From assembly GCA_005408345.1 (NCBI GenBank), contig SEMN01000612.1:227728-291727 (forward strand): DNA of 64,000 nucleotides. The letters run 5' to 3'. Positions 34,691-45,330 of the stretch are shown here, one piece after another. This DNA is from Macquaria australasica. Lineage: Eukaryota > Chordata > Actinopteri > Centrarchiformes > Percichthyidae. Position 1 is the first letter of the stretch, and each line of letters opens with the position of its first letter. A program made the position numbers and the translations under genes. The notes below the pieces were generated by a model that had not been told where the DNA came from, made no database searches, and was given only the letters and a program-made list of their open reading frames with translations.

Positions 34691-34709
34691 GCTGCTGCTG
34701 CTGCTGCTG
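34691..34709. repeat. (GCT)6 trinucleotide run
   Basis: Six GCT units followed by an imperfect GTTGCG. Not in a credible coding frame. Confidence 0.9.
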
Positions 34710-34734
34710 TTGCGCTACTAAAGTTGAGGCTAAT

Positions 34735-34960
34735 ATCGACATGGCAACATACTCACAATGATATTGTTAACAAGCTGATGTTAGCAGGTATGTTTACTAT
34801 GGTCAGCATCTTAGTTTACAATGTTGCTGAATGAATGCTAACATTTTGCTAATTAGACCTAAACACAAAGTAGAGCTGAGGCTGATGGGAATGTCATTCA
34901 TTTTGCAGGTATTCCTCTGGAGACCATGACTGTTTGTTTCATGGCTATCCACCCAACAGT
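34735..34960 (+). repeat. Dispersed 'GCTAACATGC' fish repeat, copy 2
   Basis: Same-strand partner of 30780-31010: TGTTAGCAGGTATGTTTACTATGGTCAGCATCTTAG, TGCTAATTAGACCTAAACACAAAG, GAGCTGAGGCTGATGGGAATG and TGGCTATCCACCCAACAGTTGTTG. This copy keeps the GCTGAGGCTGATGGGAATG segment absent from copy 1. Confidence 0.75.
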
Positions 34961-35206
34961 TGTTGATTGTTGTTGTTTTTTCTGTCAAGACCAGGGTTAG
35001 TGGTGGACGACCCGACCAACTAACCTACAGACATTTACAACCCTAATAGACATTAGGGTAAAACAAAAATCAAAGCATTACAACTGTACCTCAGTATTTT
35101 CAAGGCGTAGCCTACTACTGTTAATATGTGGTGTGGTAGAGTGACTTTAAACAGAAATTAAAGACTGAGGTAAATCATTATTGGACCTGTGTGACTGATT
35201 CAGCTA

Positions 35207-36388
35207 TTCAGTTCAATTCAATTCAGTTTTATATATATAGCGCCATATCATAACAAAGTTATCTCAGGGCACTTTTTCGAGTAGAGCAGGTCTAGACCGA
35301 CTCTTTATATTTATATTTATATTTACAGAGACCCAACAGTTCCTACCATGAGCAAGCACTAGGCGACAGTGGCAAGGAAAAACTCCCTTTTAACAGGTAG
35401 AAACCTCGAGCAGAACCAGGCTCTGGGTGGGCGGTCATCTGCCTCGACCGGTTGGGTTGAAGGGGGAGGGGGGGAGCGGGAGAGAGAGCAGGAGGAAAGA
35501 GAACATACAGCAGTACAATACAGTTCCACATAGGGATGTAAAGCAATAGTTGTGGTAATGGTATTGATGATAACACCAACAGAAATAATACTAAGAGCAA
35601 TGTTATAATAGTAATACTAATAATAAGAGCAATAACAGTAATAGCAGCGGCGGGTGCAGAGCAGGAGCATGGGGGCAGCAGGTGGCCGCAACCATAGATC
35701 CAGTCTCTACAGCTCCGGAGGCAGAAACACCTGTAGAAAGCAACGGAAGGGGAGAGAGAGAGAGAGAGGAGAGAAAGCACACAACTACGGGAAGAAGTTG
35801 AATTAATAACAAGCATTGATGGGATATGAGGCCGTACAGATGGAGAGGAAGAGGAGGAGAGAGGAGCTCAGTGCATCATAGGAAGTCTCCCAGCAGTCTA
35901 GGCCTATAGCAGCATAACTAAGGGGTGGCTCAGGGGTCACCTGAGTCAGCCCTACTATAAGCTTTATCAAAGAGGAAAGTCTTAAGCCTACTCTTAAATG
36001 TGAGGAGGTTGTCAGCCTCCCGTACACAAACTGGGATCTGGTTCCACAGGAGAGGAGCTTGATAGCTGAAGGCTCTGGCTCCCATTCTACTTTTAGAGAC
36101 TCTAGGAACCACAAGGAACCCTGCATTCTGGGAGCGCAGTGCTCTAGTGGGGTAATAGGGTACTATGAGCTCTTTAAGATATGATGGTGCCTGACCATTT
36201 AGGGCTTTGAAGGTGAGGAGAAGGATTTTAAATTCTATTCTGGATTTTACAGGGAACCAATGTAGAGAAGCTAATATTGGAGAAATATGATCTCTTTTTC
36301 TGGTTCTTGTCAGTAAACGTGCCACAGCATTCTGGATCAGCTGGAGAATCTTAAGGGACTTATTGGGGCTATTACCAGACAAGTTACC
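35207..36388 (-). mobile_element. L2-clade (Maui-like) LINE, 3' 1.2 kb
   Basis: A 5'-truncated non-LTR retrotransposon copy. On the minus strand it has the last 150 codons of ORF2, then a ~720-bp 3' UTR ending in the hairpin-forming CCCTGAGATAACTTTGTTAT and a (TTGAA)n tail at the window-left end. The family inserts by target-primed reverse transcription, which explains the 5' truncation. It matches the copy at the right edge (63440-64000, opposite strand) at the great majority of positions. No clear target-site duplication was found. Further 3' tails of the family are at 22161, 31746, 39473 and 45138. Confidence 0.95.
35927..36385 (-). pseudogene. L2 LINE ORF2, C-terminal 150 codons
   Basis: This is the segment after the reverse transcriptase palm of L2-type ORF2. 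The frame is uninterrupted for 150 codons: PNKSLKILQLIQNAVARLLT, ILASLHWFPVKSRIEFKILL, ELIVPYYPTRALRSQNAGF, ARAFSYQAPLLWNQIPVCV and FKSRLKTFLFDKAYS. It ends GDP-stop, exactly as in the copy at 63882, so this is the genuine ORF2 end. The first Met is internal to the family protein, and the catalytic palm and endonuclease are missing because of 5' truncation. Non-functional, but the retained frame suggests a young copy. Confidence 0.9.
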
Positions 36389-37379
36389 ATCAAGGCTTTA
36401 CCTCCGCCATATTCCACCCAATAGCACAAGAAGCAGCCAGTCAATAGCTGTCAGCCCGGCTCATACCGTTCCCCAAAACGTCCCTTTGATCTGAGCGGAA
36501 AATGGAATGCTAATCAGGGTGACAAAAGAGAAGGGACTCCTGGTGGGAATGCTGCTAACTTTGATGAAACTTTCATGGTTGTTCCTTGTGTCTGAGTGGA
36601 GTTTAGCAGCAGCATAGATTGTGTGGCTGACTGGTGGTTGTTAGGTCAACAAACAAAATAAAACCAGCACTGAATTCTGGTTTACTATTCACTTGGTTCC
36701 CAACTTGCCTAGATGGCACTTTGTCTGGCTGATGTTATCCAGTATATGGAAGCAATGTGGAGCTTATTACAATACAGCTGTCTAATCAACAGCACACACC
36801 CAAGTACACTAGTACCCACCTCTGCAACTTGGAACCCTTTGGTACATCTGCTTTTAAAGCCTTGTGTTATGTACAGTAGCTTCCTATCCTTTAATGTCTT
36901 TTCAACTGAAGGCTTAGTCTGCTTTGGTGTTGTGTTTTTTATCTCAACATGGAGTTAGAGATTTAACTAATAATGGGGAAAAAAAGTCATAGGGAGATGC
37001 AGTTTGTTCCAACAGTACTCCTTCCGTCCCTACAAACGATCCCTCTTCTCGTATCAGTATGCCCTCTTTTCTTCCACCCCTTGATTCCTCTCTTCCTTAT
37101 TTTGCAACATTTATTCCACCTTCTCTCCATCTCTAATCCTCTATTCCGTACCAATTTCTTTCCTTCTCTGCCCCCTTTTCAACAAAGTCTAGCTCCCATC
37201 TCGCTTTTCTATCTATATCACATCCTTTCTCTTAAGGCGTCAGAATACGTCAAATGCTTGTTGGATTGTCGACACTGTATGGTACCCTCTCCCTGCATGC
37301 TTTCTGATGTCAGAATTGGGGGAGGCTTCATCCAACAGTTTTTGTAACATTCTGAAACATTTTTCACACCACTACTCCA
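36389..37379. other. Non-coding stretch, nothing recognised
   Basis: Ordinary AT-rich sequence with a C/T-rich section at about 37010-37200 that produces the low-complexity frame at 36973-37347. No element supported. Confidence 0.4.
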
Positions 37380-38064
37380 AAGGTCGAAGGTCAGAGTAAC
37401 TTTATTAACCCTGACAGGCAATTTGGTGCACAGTCAATACAATCAATATCAACAATGTACACACCAATCGACACACAGACACATAGATTTACATAGAACT
37501 ATTTAACAGGCCAATAGCAGCAGGGACAAAGGAGTGTTTAAGTCTGTTGGTCCTGCACTTAGGTTGTTAATATCTGCGACCAGAAGGAAGCAACCTGAAC
37601 TCACTAGACAACGGGTGAGTAGTGTCAACAAGGATTGACCAGGCCTTTTTAGTGGTTTTGGCCTGCACATTTTAACATTTCCATCTAACCTGTTCCTATT
37701 TTTCTAGACTCAATAAAACAAGAATAAAACATTTGCATAAGAGTGGAGTCAACATTAAAACATCTGAGCTTCCGATAAAAATACATACGTTGATGGGCCT
37801 TTGCACAAACAACATCAGTATTTGGTTCGAAGGTTAACTTGTTATCAGTTATTGTCCCCAGATACTGTTGAACAATGTCAACAGCCTGACTAGAGATAAC
37901 AGAAGGAAGAATGGAGGGAGTCTTCTTCCTAAAGTCAATGATCAGTTCTTTTGTTTTGGACACATTTATGTCCAAGAAGGAGCGCTTGCACCAGTCACTA
38001 AAATCTCCATCACTTTTTGCATTTACAGCAACAAGAATGCTTTCGAGGAAAGACTGTCCGAAAG
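37380..38064 (-). mobile_element. Rex1-like LINE fragment, part 1
   Basis: A minus-strand non-LTR retrotransposon relic. The upper part (37685-38050) encodes DFSDWCKRSFLDINVSKTKE, then IDFRKKTP, YLGTITDNKLTFEPNTDVV and RMYFYRKLRCFNVDSTLMQM, the post-palm region of Rex1-type reverse transcriptases. A deletion then joins to the C-terminal segment at about 37500-37660, where another frame reads AWSILVDTTHPLSSEFRLLP, SGRR and CRTNRLKHSFVPAAIGLLN. Interruptions make it inactive. The right side is cut by a SINE-like insertion (38065-38420). The Rex1 assignment rests on remembered motif order; a CR1/L2 relative is possible. Confidence 0.8.
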
Positions 38065-38420
38065 GGCGGCACGATGTTGCAGTGGTTAGCACTGTCGCCT
38101 CACAGAACCCCTTCTGGGTTTGAACCCACCGGCCGGCTGGAGCCCTTCTGTGTGGAGTTTGCATGTTCTCCCCGTGTCCGCGTGGGTTCTCTCCTGGTAC
38201 TCCGGCTTCCTCCTACCATCCAAAGACATGCAGGTTAGGTTAACTGATGATTCTAAATTGCCCGTAGGTGTGACTGTGAGTGTGAATGTTTGGCTGTCTC
38301 TATGTGACTGGCGACCTGTCCAGGGTGTACCCTGTCTCTCGTTCAATGTCAGCTGAGATTGGCTCCAGCCCCCCCGCGACCCTCTGAGGATAAGTGGTAT
38401 AGAAAATGGATGGATGGATG
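38065..38420 (+). mobile_element. SINE-like retroposon with GGAT tail and perfect 13-bp target duplication
   Basis: A full-length copy of a very common fish repeat. It starts GGCGGCACGATGTTGCAGTG, contains GGTTTGAACCCACC (like a polymerase III B box), GTGTGGAGTTTGCATGTTCT, TTCTAAATTGCCCGTAGGTG and GACCTGTCCAGGGTGTACCC, and ends in a (GGAT)n tail. It is flanked by GACTGTCCGAAAG at 38052-38064 and again at 38421-38433, a perfect 13-bp target-site duplication. That fixes both borders and shows insertion by LINE-type target-primed reverse transcription. It sits inside the Rex1-like LINE. The frames at 38086-38475 (minus) and 38017-38356 (plus) are artefacts of it. Confidence 0.95.
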
Positions 38421-38480
38421 GACTGTCCGAAAGAACACCGTTATCCCCATTTGCACGATTCATTGTGTCTCTCACCCCTT
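38421..38480 (-). mobile_element. Right flank of the SINE insertion, possible Rex1-like LINE remainder
   Basis: The second copy of the 13-bp target duplication (38421-38433) plus about 45 bp beyond it should be the continuation of the interrupted LINE. Protein-level homology is not visible here, so the LINE may end close to the insertion point. Confidence 0.35.
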
Positions 38481-39472
38481 TATGACTCCAGCCTTTTTGC
38501 CCCGCTGTGTCGCTGCTCGGGACAGCTATAAACCTTTAAAAGTGTTTGGACAATACTTAAGAGAATGTTCTAGGGAATAAAGGCCAGGGTATGCTTGAAA
38601 CAAACTTCATATTATGTTTCTAGCAACCCACTTTCCCCTCCACCCTCTGTCTTTCCTCAATCCCTGCTAATCCTCTATCCATCCTTCCCCACTAGTCTCC
38701 ATCCTTCCTTTGCCCCAGTGTGTGTGTGTGTGTGTGTACATCCCTGGAATCCTGCCAATTCCTGGAGTTGCGTCTCAGCTGGCGAGAGTCCCTGCGGTTA
38801 GCCGATCAAACATCCCACAGGTCAAGAGGGAGGAATGATATTGGTGTAACACACCATCATCATGCTGGGCCATCTCCCCCTGGGCGACCACTGCTCTCAT
38901 TCAGTGAGTGCAAATGTGTGTGTGTGGATGTGTGTGATAGAGAATTCATGCTGATTTGATTGCACCTCTGATGTTAACCATGATAATTCCCATTTGAACA
39001 AAACCCACATGTCAGCTGCATTTACACTGACGTCAAATTATGACAAGAGGAGAGATAATGACATGTCTGTTTCCCTGCAGTATTTACTGATGAGTCCGCT
39101 TCCATCAACGCTAATACAGCATTCTAATTGTTCTCCGCAAGCTCTGGGTCCTTTCTCTGCTCAAATCCAAAACCATGTGTGACAGAATTAAGGGCTAAAA
39201 GTGATTTCTAATTGAAGAAGCTGCTATGTTATGTAAGAGGGACAGTTCCGTAATTGGGTTAACTTAAGTTGTCAACTCCTCTCCAGTTCATCACGCTTTA
39301 TCATTACCAGGGCCCAAGTCCAGAAAACAAACCACTCTGCAAGCACCATTAGACCATATTAAGAAAGATTAAGGCCAGAATTTCAACAATTGTAACTGAG
39401 GGGATGCCTGCATGCCCTGGTATTCATTTGTGATGACAGATTTTCTGTTTTTGGTTTGCCAGGAGAGATTAG
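38481..39472. other. Non-coding stretch with one TG microsatellite
   Basis: (GT)n at 38718-38737. Otherwise mixed-composition sequence with no element recognised. 38740-39450 is repeat-poor. Confidence 0.4.
38718..38737. repeat. (GT)n microsatellite
   Basis: About ten GT units. Confidence 0.93.
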
Positions 39473-39727
39473 TCAATTCAGTTTTATTTATATAGCGCCA
39501 TATCATAACAAAGTTATCTCAGGGCACTTTTTCGAATAGAGCAGGTCTAGACCGACTCTTTATATTTAGAGACCCAACAGTTCCCACCATGAGCAAGCAC
39601 TATGCGACAGTGGCAAGGAAAAACTCCCTTTTAACAGGTAGAAACCTCGAGCAGAACCAGGCTCAAGGTGGGCGGTCATCTGCCTCGACCGGTTGGGTTG
39701 AAGGGGGAAGGGGGGAGCGGGAGAGAG
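39473..39727 (-). mobile_element. L2 LINE 3' UTR copy
   Basis: Starts with a single TCAATTCAG tail unit and reads through TTATTTATATAGCGCCATAT, TCGAATAGAGCAGGTCTAGA, AACTCCCTTTTAACAGGTAG and GGCGGTCATCTGCCTCGACC to GGGAGAGAG, where homology to the 35-kb copy ends. AGTCAA occurs at both borders (39471-39476, 39727-39732) and may be a short target duplication. 3' end to the left, 5'-truncated. Confidence 0.9.
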
Positions 39728-40555
39728 TCAAATGTTTCAACTCTGTTTCCCTCCTTCCTTCAATCCTGCCATCTTCTCTACCCACCCCCTCCTTTTTTAA
39801 AGCCTAGCTGTGATTGGTCCTTTTCACCCTCACATATGCTGCCCAGAGATAGCCGTCCAGCCAGGGACAAGTTAGCTGGTTGTGAATATGCTCAAATACA
39901 TGAAAGTACTGAGCTCTACTAATCTGTTAGCTCTGAATCTCTACTCTGCTCTCTTTTTGCCCTCTGTCTCTCTGCAGTCTTTTCAGTTTTCTCTCTGCTT
40001 GCTTTATGCCAGTGAAGTGAAAGGGATGGCATGATGTTTAGTGAATTATTCAGATCCAGGCAGCTAATGCTGAGGCTGCTGCAGCTCACCAGGCCCGACC
40101 CTTTGACTGGATCCCCCCAGGGATATGCTGAAACCAGCATGACCCTCTTCTCTGCCATACACTGACGTACACGCACTTTCACAGTCTCACACAGGGACAT
40201 ACGAACACACTCATAGGCACATATATGCATGGAAGGGCAGGGGAGCTACAGCACATTTGCAGTTTTACTTTGCAAATTTCTACAAAACTTCTACACAGTT
40301 AAAGTGTAAGTGCTGATGTGTTATAAAAATGCATTATTCTCATAGAGTATATGCAGACTGTGAATGGTTATGTAAATTTAGCAGACAGATGTTGTAAGTG
40401 TAGTGGGATGAAGGTCTTAAGGCCTGGTAGTGCTCTCTACATGCTCCAAAGTTCACTGTGCACCATACGAAAGTGACCTCAGAATGTATTTATCAAATGT
40501 CATGGTACATTAGGCAATACATTGTGTGAAAGTGCAAAATTTGGTGTAAGAGTGT
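39728..40555. other. Non-coding stretch, nothing recognised
   Basis: No element or gene supported. The minus-strand frame at 39919-40230 has no family features. Confidence 0.4.
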
Positions 40556-40960
40556 TGCTAGAGGAAAGACCAAGAATGACCAAAATGAAAAGGGTTCAAC
40601 CTCTGGCAAATATAATGATCAACAGTTAAATTCATGACAATCTGGCCATAGCATAATGTGTTGGTAGATAGTTTAGCCAATGGGTAGCACAAGAGGAAAG
40701 GTTTTGTAATGATCAAAATGGTCATAAATCCTCTGGAGAACCTGATAAACAAGTTATTGTCCTAATGGTGCTAGATACAAAGTGTTCAAAATGGAAAGGG
40801 GTCTTCCTCTGGCAAGTATGAATGTGTTCTGTAAATTTCATGTCAAGCTATCAAATTAGACTTTGACACTTCTTAAGTGCAAGCGAAAACAGTTTTGCAA
40901 GAGGAAAAGTCACAGGTCACAAAGGTTATCCTCTGGCAAATATGGTAATCTGGCCATTAA
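40556..40960 (+). repeat. Degenerate tandem repeat, four units
   Basis: Units begin near 40556 (TGCTAGAGGAAAG), 40686 (AGCACAAGAGGAAAG), 40768 (TGCTAGATACAAAG) and 40896 (TGCAAGAGGAAAAG). In each, a CAAAATG or CACAAAGG block, TCCTCTGG(CAAATAT/AGAAC) and often a TCTGGCCAT block follow in order. Unit length varies from about 80 to 130 bp. The pattern resembles a fish family with repeated 'GCTAGAGGAAAAG...CCTCTGGG' units. Confidence 0.7.
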
Positions 40961-41154
40961 TGTGCTACAGCAGTGCCATGCTACTTCCACCTCTGCATCC
41001 AATAGAGAACGGTCATTATTCACACAACCACATGAGTTTGATTGTCAGGGTCATTTTAAACGCTGTCTCCTAGAAACTATGTTTATATACTACTTATTCG
41101 AAACAGCAACTAAGTTTTGAGGGAAACGTAACACCTGACAGATTGTTTACTATC

Positions 41155-41208
41155 AACATAATGAGGACATGTTTTTAATGAACATATAATGAGGACATGT
41201 TTTTAATG
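41155..41208. repeat. Two-copy tandem duplication (~27 bp)
   Basis: ATAATGAGGACATGTTTTTA appears twice, first copy 41155-41180 and second 41181-41208, with a 2-bp TA difference in the spacer. A recent slippage or short duplication. Confidence 0.95.
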
Positions 41209-41542
41209 AACATATCTGCAAAGTCCTAATAATGAATGTATCTGAAAAACAATGTATTTAATTTGTTTTCCCAACAATATTTGCTTGTGGCAAATAAAGC
41301 AAAATTAAAGTTCTGTTAAGGAAACTCAAAGCACTTGGTTAACATTAGAGAAAGATGGTGGTTTGGGTTAACAGAGACAAGCATGAGTCAAGATGCAGTT
41401 CCTTTCTGCATATTTTACCAAAAGCACCAACTTCATCTAACCTGAACCAAAATACCAGCTTTCCTTATCTTTAACCAAGTATTGAATGTGAAAGTTCATT
41501 CTTGACTTTGGAAAAGTAGTTCGACAATAAAAAAGGTTTTTT

Positions 41543-41648
41543 TCAGGAGCTTTCAACCACATCTCACGATCTTACATAGTTTGTTCAGTTGTCATGGAAC
41601 CGAAGATCCATAATTCCACTAGAATGAGATGCACTTGAAAGCTCCTGA
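41543..41648. repeat. 106-bp fold-back repeat
   Basis: TCAGGAGCTTTCAA at the left (41543-41556) and TTGAAAGCTCCTGA at the right (41635-41648) are perfect reverse complements. Imperfect pairing continues inward through CACATCTCAC and AATGAGATGC, giving an arm of about 27 bp. This is the core of a common fish non-autonomous element. A weak relative may lie near 22750. Confidence 0.8.
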
Positions 41649-41740
41649 CAAAACTATGTCAAACTGACAAAAGTGTTTTAGTAGCCTAAACCTTAATCAT
41701 ATCACAAATCCAAGGACACAAATCCCGGTCTCAAAGTCCT

Positions 41741-41944
41741 ACATAGTGTGCGACCAGCTCTCTACGACTTTTGTGCGTTACAAGAATGTTACACTACAAG
41801 GTCTGGTTGCCTATGTTGTATTGCTTGTCTCTTTTTACTGTTACTATTGTCTTATTTTTTACTGTTGTTCTTTTGTGAAGCACTTTGTGATCTTGCTCTG
41901 TGAAAGGTGCTATACTAAATAAACTTTACTTACTTACTTACTTC
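41741..41944 (+). mobile_element. LINE 3' end with (TTAC)n tail
   Basis: Ends TGTGAAGCACTTTGTGATCT, GTGAAAGGTGCTATACTAAA, TAAACTTTACTTACTTACTTAC. A GCACTTTG hairpin, a GTGCTATA(CT)AAATAAA motif and a tetranucleotide tail are typical of L2-related fish LINEs. The 5' border is approximate and no coding part remains. Confidence 0.75.
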
Positions 41945-44839
41945 CTGGATGTTGCCTGTGAGCATAGTCCAGGTAGCAATTGTGTTTCCTCCATTTGGCA
42001 AAACCATTAAGGAATGGAATTTTTAAGAGACAGAGTTGTTTTAAGTGTATGAACAAACAACAATTTCTGTTGTTTTTTCGGTGAGGACAGTGACTTTTGC
42101 AGAGCTGGACAAGTAGTCATGTAGGTCAGCCAACTAGTTAAAATAGATTTTTATCAAACACTAAGCATTGATTTTGTCTTGTGGGATATTCAGGCTGACT
42201 GTATGCAAAATAAGGAAGATGTAGAGCTGAATGGAATGACATTGTTTAACCAGGTTTTGATTGTGGTGGTGATTAATGTGGTTAGTGTTTCATGTTCCTC
42301 CTCTTGATATTATATGCCAGGGTCACATCACATAATCAATTCATCTAACTTTTAGAAAAAAAATATTCACATTCTGTCAACATTTTTGCGTGAGTTACTG
42401 CCTTTATTTTAGAATTTGAACTATATTGATGCATTTTCCATTGTAAATCTGCCCTCCTCTCATTGAATGAAGGCAGTGGAGCATGGGCGTGTGAAGAAAA
42501 CCTGTAATAATAATGTATTAATGAGAGCGAGAGCGGCTGCTGACTGACATGCTGTTTACCTTGTGTTTTCTCTAATTCACTGACACCCTACTCTCCCCTC
42601 CAACGTACCCGCAGGCAGAACTTAGTTCACAGACACACACATGCCCACACACAAATACACATACCAAGTCAGTGTCGGAATCAGTCTGAATGAATGACAG
42701 AGAAGGATAAACAAGCTTTTTGAAAAATCCAGGAGCCTCTCTTTGGGGTCAAGAACAGCACGAGAGGAGAAGGGGATAGAAAAGATTTCCAAAGGCTCTT
42801 GAATAAGCTTGAATAGCGTCTGTAATTATATTGATGGTAAAAGGAAAAGCAGAGTTATAAGCTCAGTAGCCTAAACGTACAAAAACTCTGCTGGCACAGG
42901 CTGGAGTCTATAAGTAAATTTGCCGGAGTGAGTTTCTCCTTGCATATTTTCATTTCCTTTTATTTTCTCTCTCCCTTTCCCTTCCCTTCCTCTCAAACTC
43001 CCGCACCCCATCCCACCCCCTTCTCTCACTATGTTTGTGTGTGCAAGTGTGTGTGTGCAGTCAGGCTGCAGGCACTTTTCTTGTGCGACTTTACAAATGA
43101 GCTCCAGTGCTCGGCCCAAAAGCCCCCTTTTAATCTTTTGCCCTAAGAAGGATGACAACATTTATAAGTAGACAGAGTTGAACAGGGGGAAAAAAAACCA
43201 TCTCCTCTTATTGATGCTGCTGAGTTTCACTCGGCCCCTGCAGCTATAATACACACACATGCGCATAAAAGGAGCCAGAAATTTGTCTCTCCACGGAGCC
43301 GCGGCCCCGTAGCTTCGGGAGATGATGACTGGATTCCCCTCTCCACCGTCAATTTTTCTCCCTCATTCTCTTTATTTGTCTTCCAGGGAGGGACTCTTTC
43401 ATTTCCTGTTGGCTCTCTCGCTTTATAAAACATGAAAGATGTTTTCTTTAGCCCTCACAGATAATGTGGAGATGGTATCTGTAGTGGACAGGGGCCTACC
43501 AGGCAAAGGTTGAGGGGCTGCTGGGTGGAATAGTCGGGCTGGAGCCTGGCTTCTCAGTGTTGGGAAGGTTGAATCCAAAGTCACAAATCTCCTCTGGTAC
43601 CCATGTGAAGGTTTTCAGTGTTTTCTCCCTTGTAGAGTGTATCATCTGCTGTGCGTCTTCCACAGGGGAGGGATGGCCCAGAGGAGAAATCACTTCTTTT
43701 AATCAGAATTATAAATCTGCTACAGCCTGTAGTTGCTATCTCCTTTCACATCATGCACCATACCTCTGTAGCAAGGCCCCAAAGACAGGCAAGATTACAG
43801 AGGAGACCTATCCAGTGCACAGCAACCCCAAAACAGAGATTGTATATATGCTTCATCCAGAAACAGAAGCACAAACATCCCAGAGAAACAACTCTGAAGC
43901 TGGATTCATTTGACACTCACTGCAACTTCTGGATTGTTATCTACAATATTATTCATTTTAACAGTTAGACTAGTCAGTGTTGTCCACCTACATATAACAT
44001 AGTTATGGTATAATTGATCATTATTGCACTTTTTGTGCAATAATTAAATTTTTTTTAACTTGGATTCTCTTTAAAATGTTATCATAACTTATAAGAATGA
44101 TGGTCAATATAAAAATAAGACTAAAACTAAAACATTTTGTTACACTGTACAGCTTCTAAGAAGACATTTTGTTCAGATTTCTACACAGCTACTCTATGTG
44201 TGAAAATATTTTTTACAGATTCTCCCTTTAATACTGGATTTCAATTTTGGAATCCCATGAAGGTCTCAGTGCAGTTTTAGAGGAATTTGTACACCTCCCC
44301 TGTAAGGTAATGATCACATATTTGGGGAGGGGAACATGAGATACATATATACAACATATCAATGACTACTGCCAAGTACAGCTCTTATTAAATCATTTTA
44401 TACCTATGTGAGTTTTGCACTGTTTAAAAAACTGAATTACTTTTTATATTCTTAGTGCAGAATTTGAAATGGTTTGCTGTCGGACAGTACATTCTGTGGC
44501 ATTTTAAGTTAGTTTTTATCTCCACTTAAAGCAGCTGTAATGGATATTTTTATAGTAACAATGTGAAAACAATGTGACAATGTGAAAGAGGTCACTAGAT
44601 AATTATCACCTGAATCTGCAGCTCCCCTCAGCTTTAGGGAGCTTTATAGTGAGTTTCAGCTCATTGTTTAGTTGTCCGGCTGCAACTTTACTGTTTTGGT
44701 TCACTCTCACTGCTCTCATAGTGTTGTTTTTGGCTGAAGCAGGCAGCTGTTTTCAGTGAAAAAGCTCTAAAAACCCACTGTACACTACCTGCTCAGCAGC
44801 AAACAGCAGACAGACACAGTTTTCTTTTCACCAAATGAG
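41945..44839. other. Repeat-poor non-coding stretch, candidate regulatory DNA at 42880-43460
   Basis: Short interrupted CA tracts occur near 42628-42662 and 43035-43060. No transposon was recognised. 42880-43460 has higher GC and mixed composition, with blocks such as CTTTTAATCTTTTGCCCTAA and CATTTATAAGTAGACAGAG. The overlapping frames (42871-43161, 43227-43433, 43557-43913) look random. Confidence 0.35.
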
Positions 44840-45330
44840 CTCTGGTTCTTGAACCGGTTCTGTATAGGATTCTTGGAACCTTGGTGCTTTCCAGCTAACC
44901 AGCCCGCATTTCCACCAGTTTTGAGTGGAACCATTATAATCAAGGATTCGTCATCAGCGGAGGGTGTTGCACAATGCAAAATGGAAGTAAACAGTAGGAG
45001 CAAGATGGCGGATCACAGTGATTACCTGCGAGATTTTGTTCTGTTATCCAAAAAAACAAGCATGGAGCAACTATTAATGATAAGAAGACCATAGACCATT
45101 GTTGCCTTCTCCATCCTCTCTTTTCAACCTATAGAATATTCAATTCAATTCAATTCAGTTTTATTTATATAGCGCCATATCATAACAAAGTTATCTCAGG
45201 GCACTTTTGACACGCCCACTGATTGTCATCGTCGTGGTTCACACTTCAGGTAAAGGAAAACCTGCTAGTGTTTGGTTCCAGCTGGGAATAGTCTTGAACC
45301 TTCATCACAGCTAAAAATATAAGACCTAGC
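44840..45330. mobile_element. Non-autonomous DNA repeat (TTCTTGAACCGGTTCT type), interrupted by an L2 tail
   Basis: GGTTCTTGAACCGGTTCTGT, TTTCCAGCTAACCAGCCCGC, TTTCCACCAGTTTTGAGTGG, ATCAAGGATTCGTCATCAGC, GAAGTAAACAGTAGGAGCAA and GATGGCGGATCAC occur in the order known from a common fish repeat. After the L2 insertion (45138-45208) it resumes with GACACGCCCACTGATTGTC, AAAGGAAAACCTGCTAGTGT and TTGGTTCCAGCTGGGAATAG. I suspect a hAT-type element but cannot confirm its ends. Confidence 0.6.
45138..45208 (-). mobile_element. Minimal 71-bp L2 LINE 3' tail
   Basis: Consists of ATTCAATTCAATTCAATTCAG, then TTATTTATATAGCGCCATAT, CATAACAAAGTTATCTCAGG and GCACTTTT, and nothing more of the LINE. It is the shortest copy here and has kept only the 3' hairpin and the tail. 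It splits an older DNA repeat. Confidence 0.9.

Noticed and set aside
34691..34709. CTG/GCT repeat as a polyglutamine or polyleucine coding tract
   Set aside because: The only frame is a chance ORF without other features; this is a plain microsatellite.
35343..35816. 157-codon minus ORF
   Set aside because: Lies within the 3' UTR of the L2 copy and consists of low-complexity Leu/Ser/Pro sequence. The real ORF2 ends upstream at 35927.
37685..38164. Start codon of the 159-codon minus ORF
   Set aside because: Its first ~37 residues come from the SINE-like insertion and its target duplication. Only the part left of 38051 is LINE-derived.
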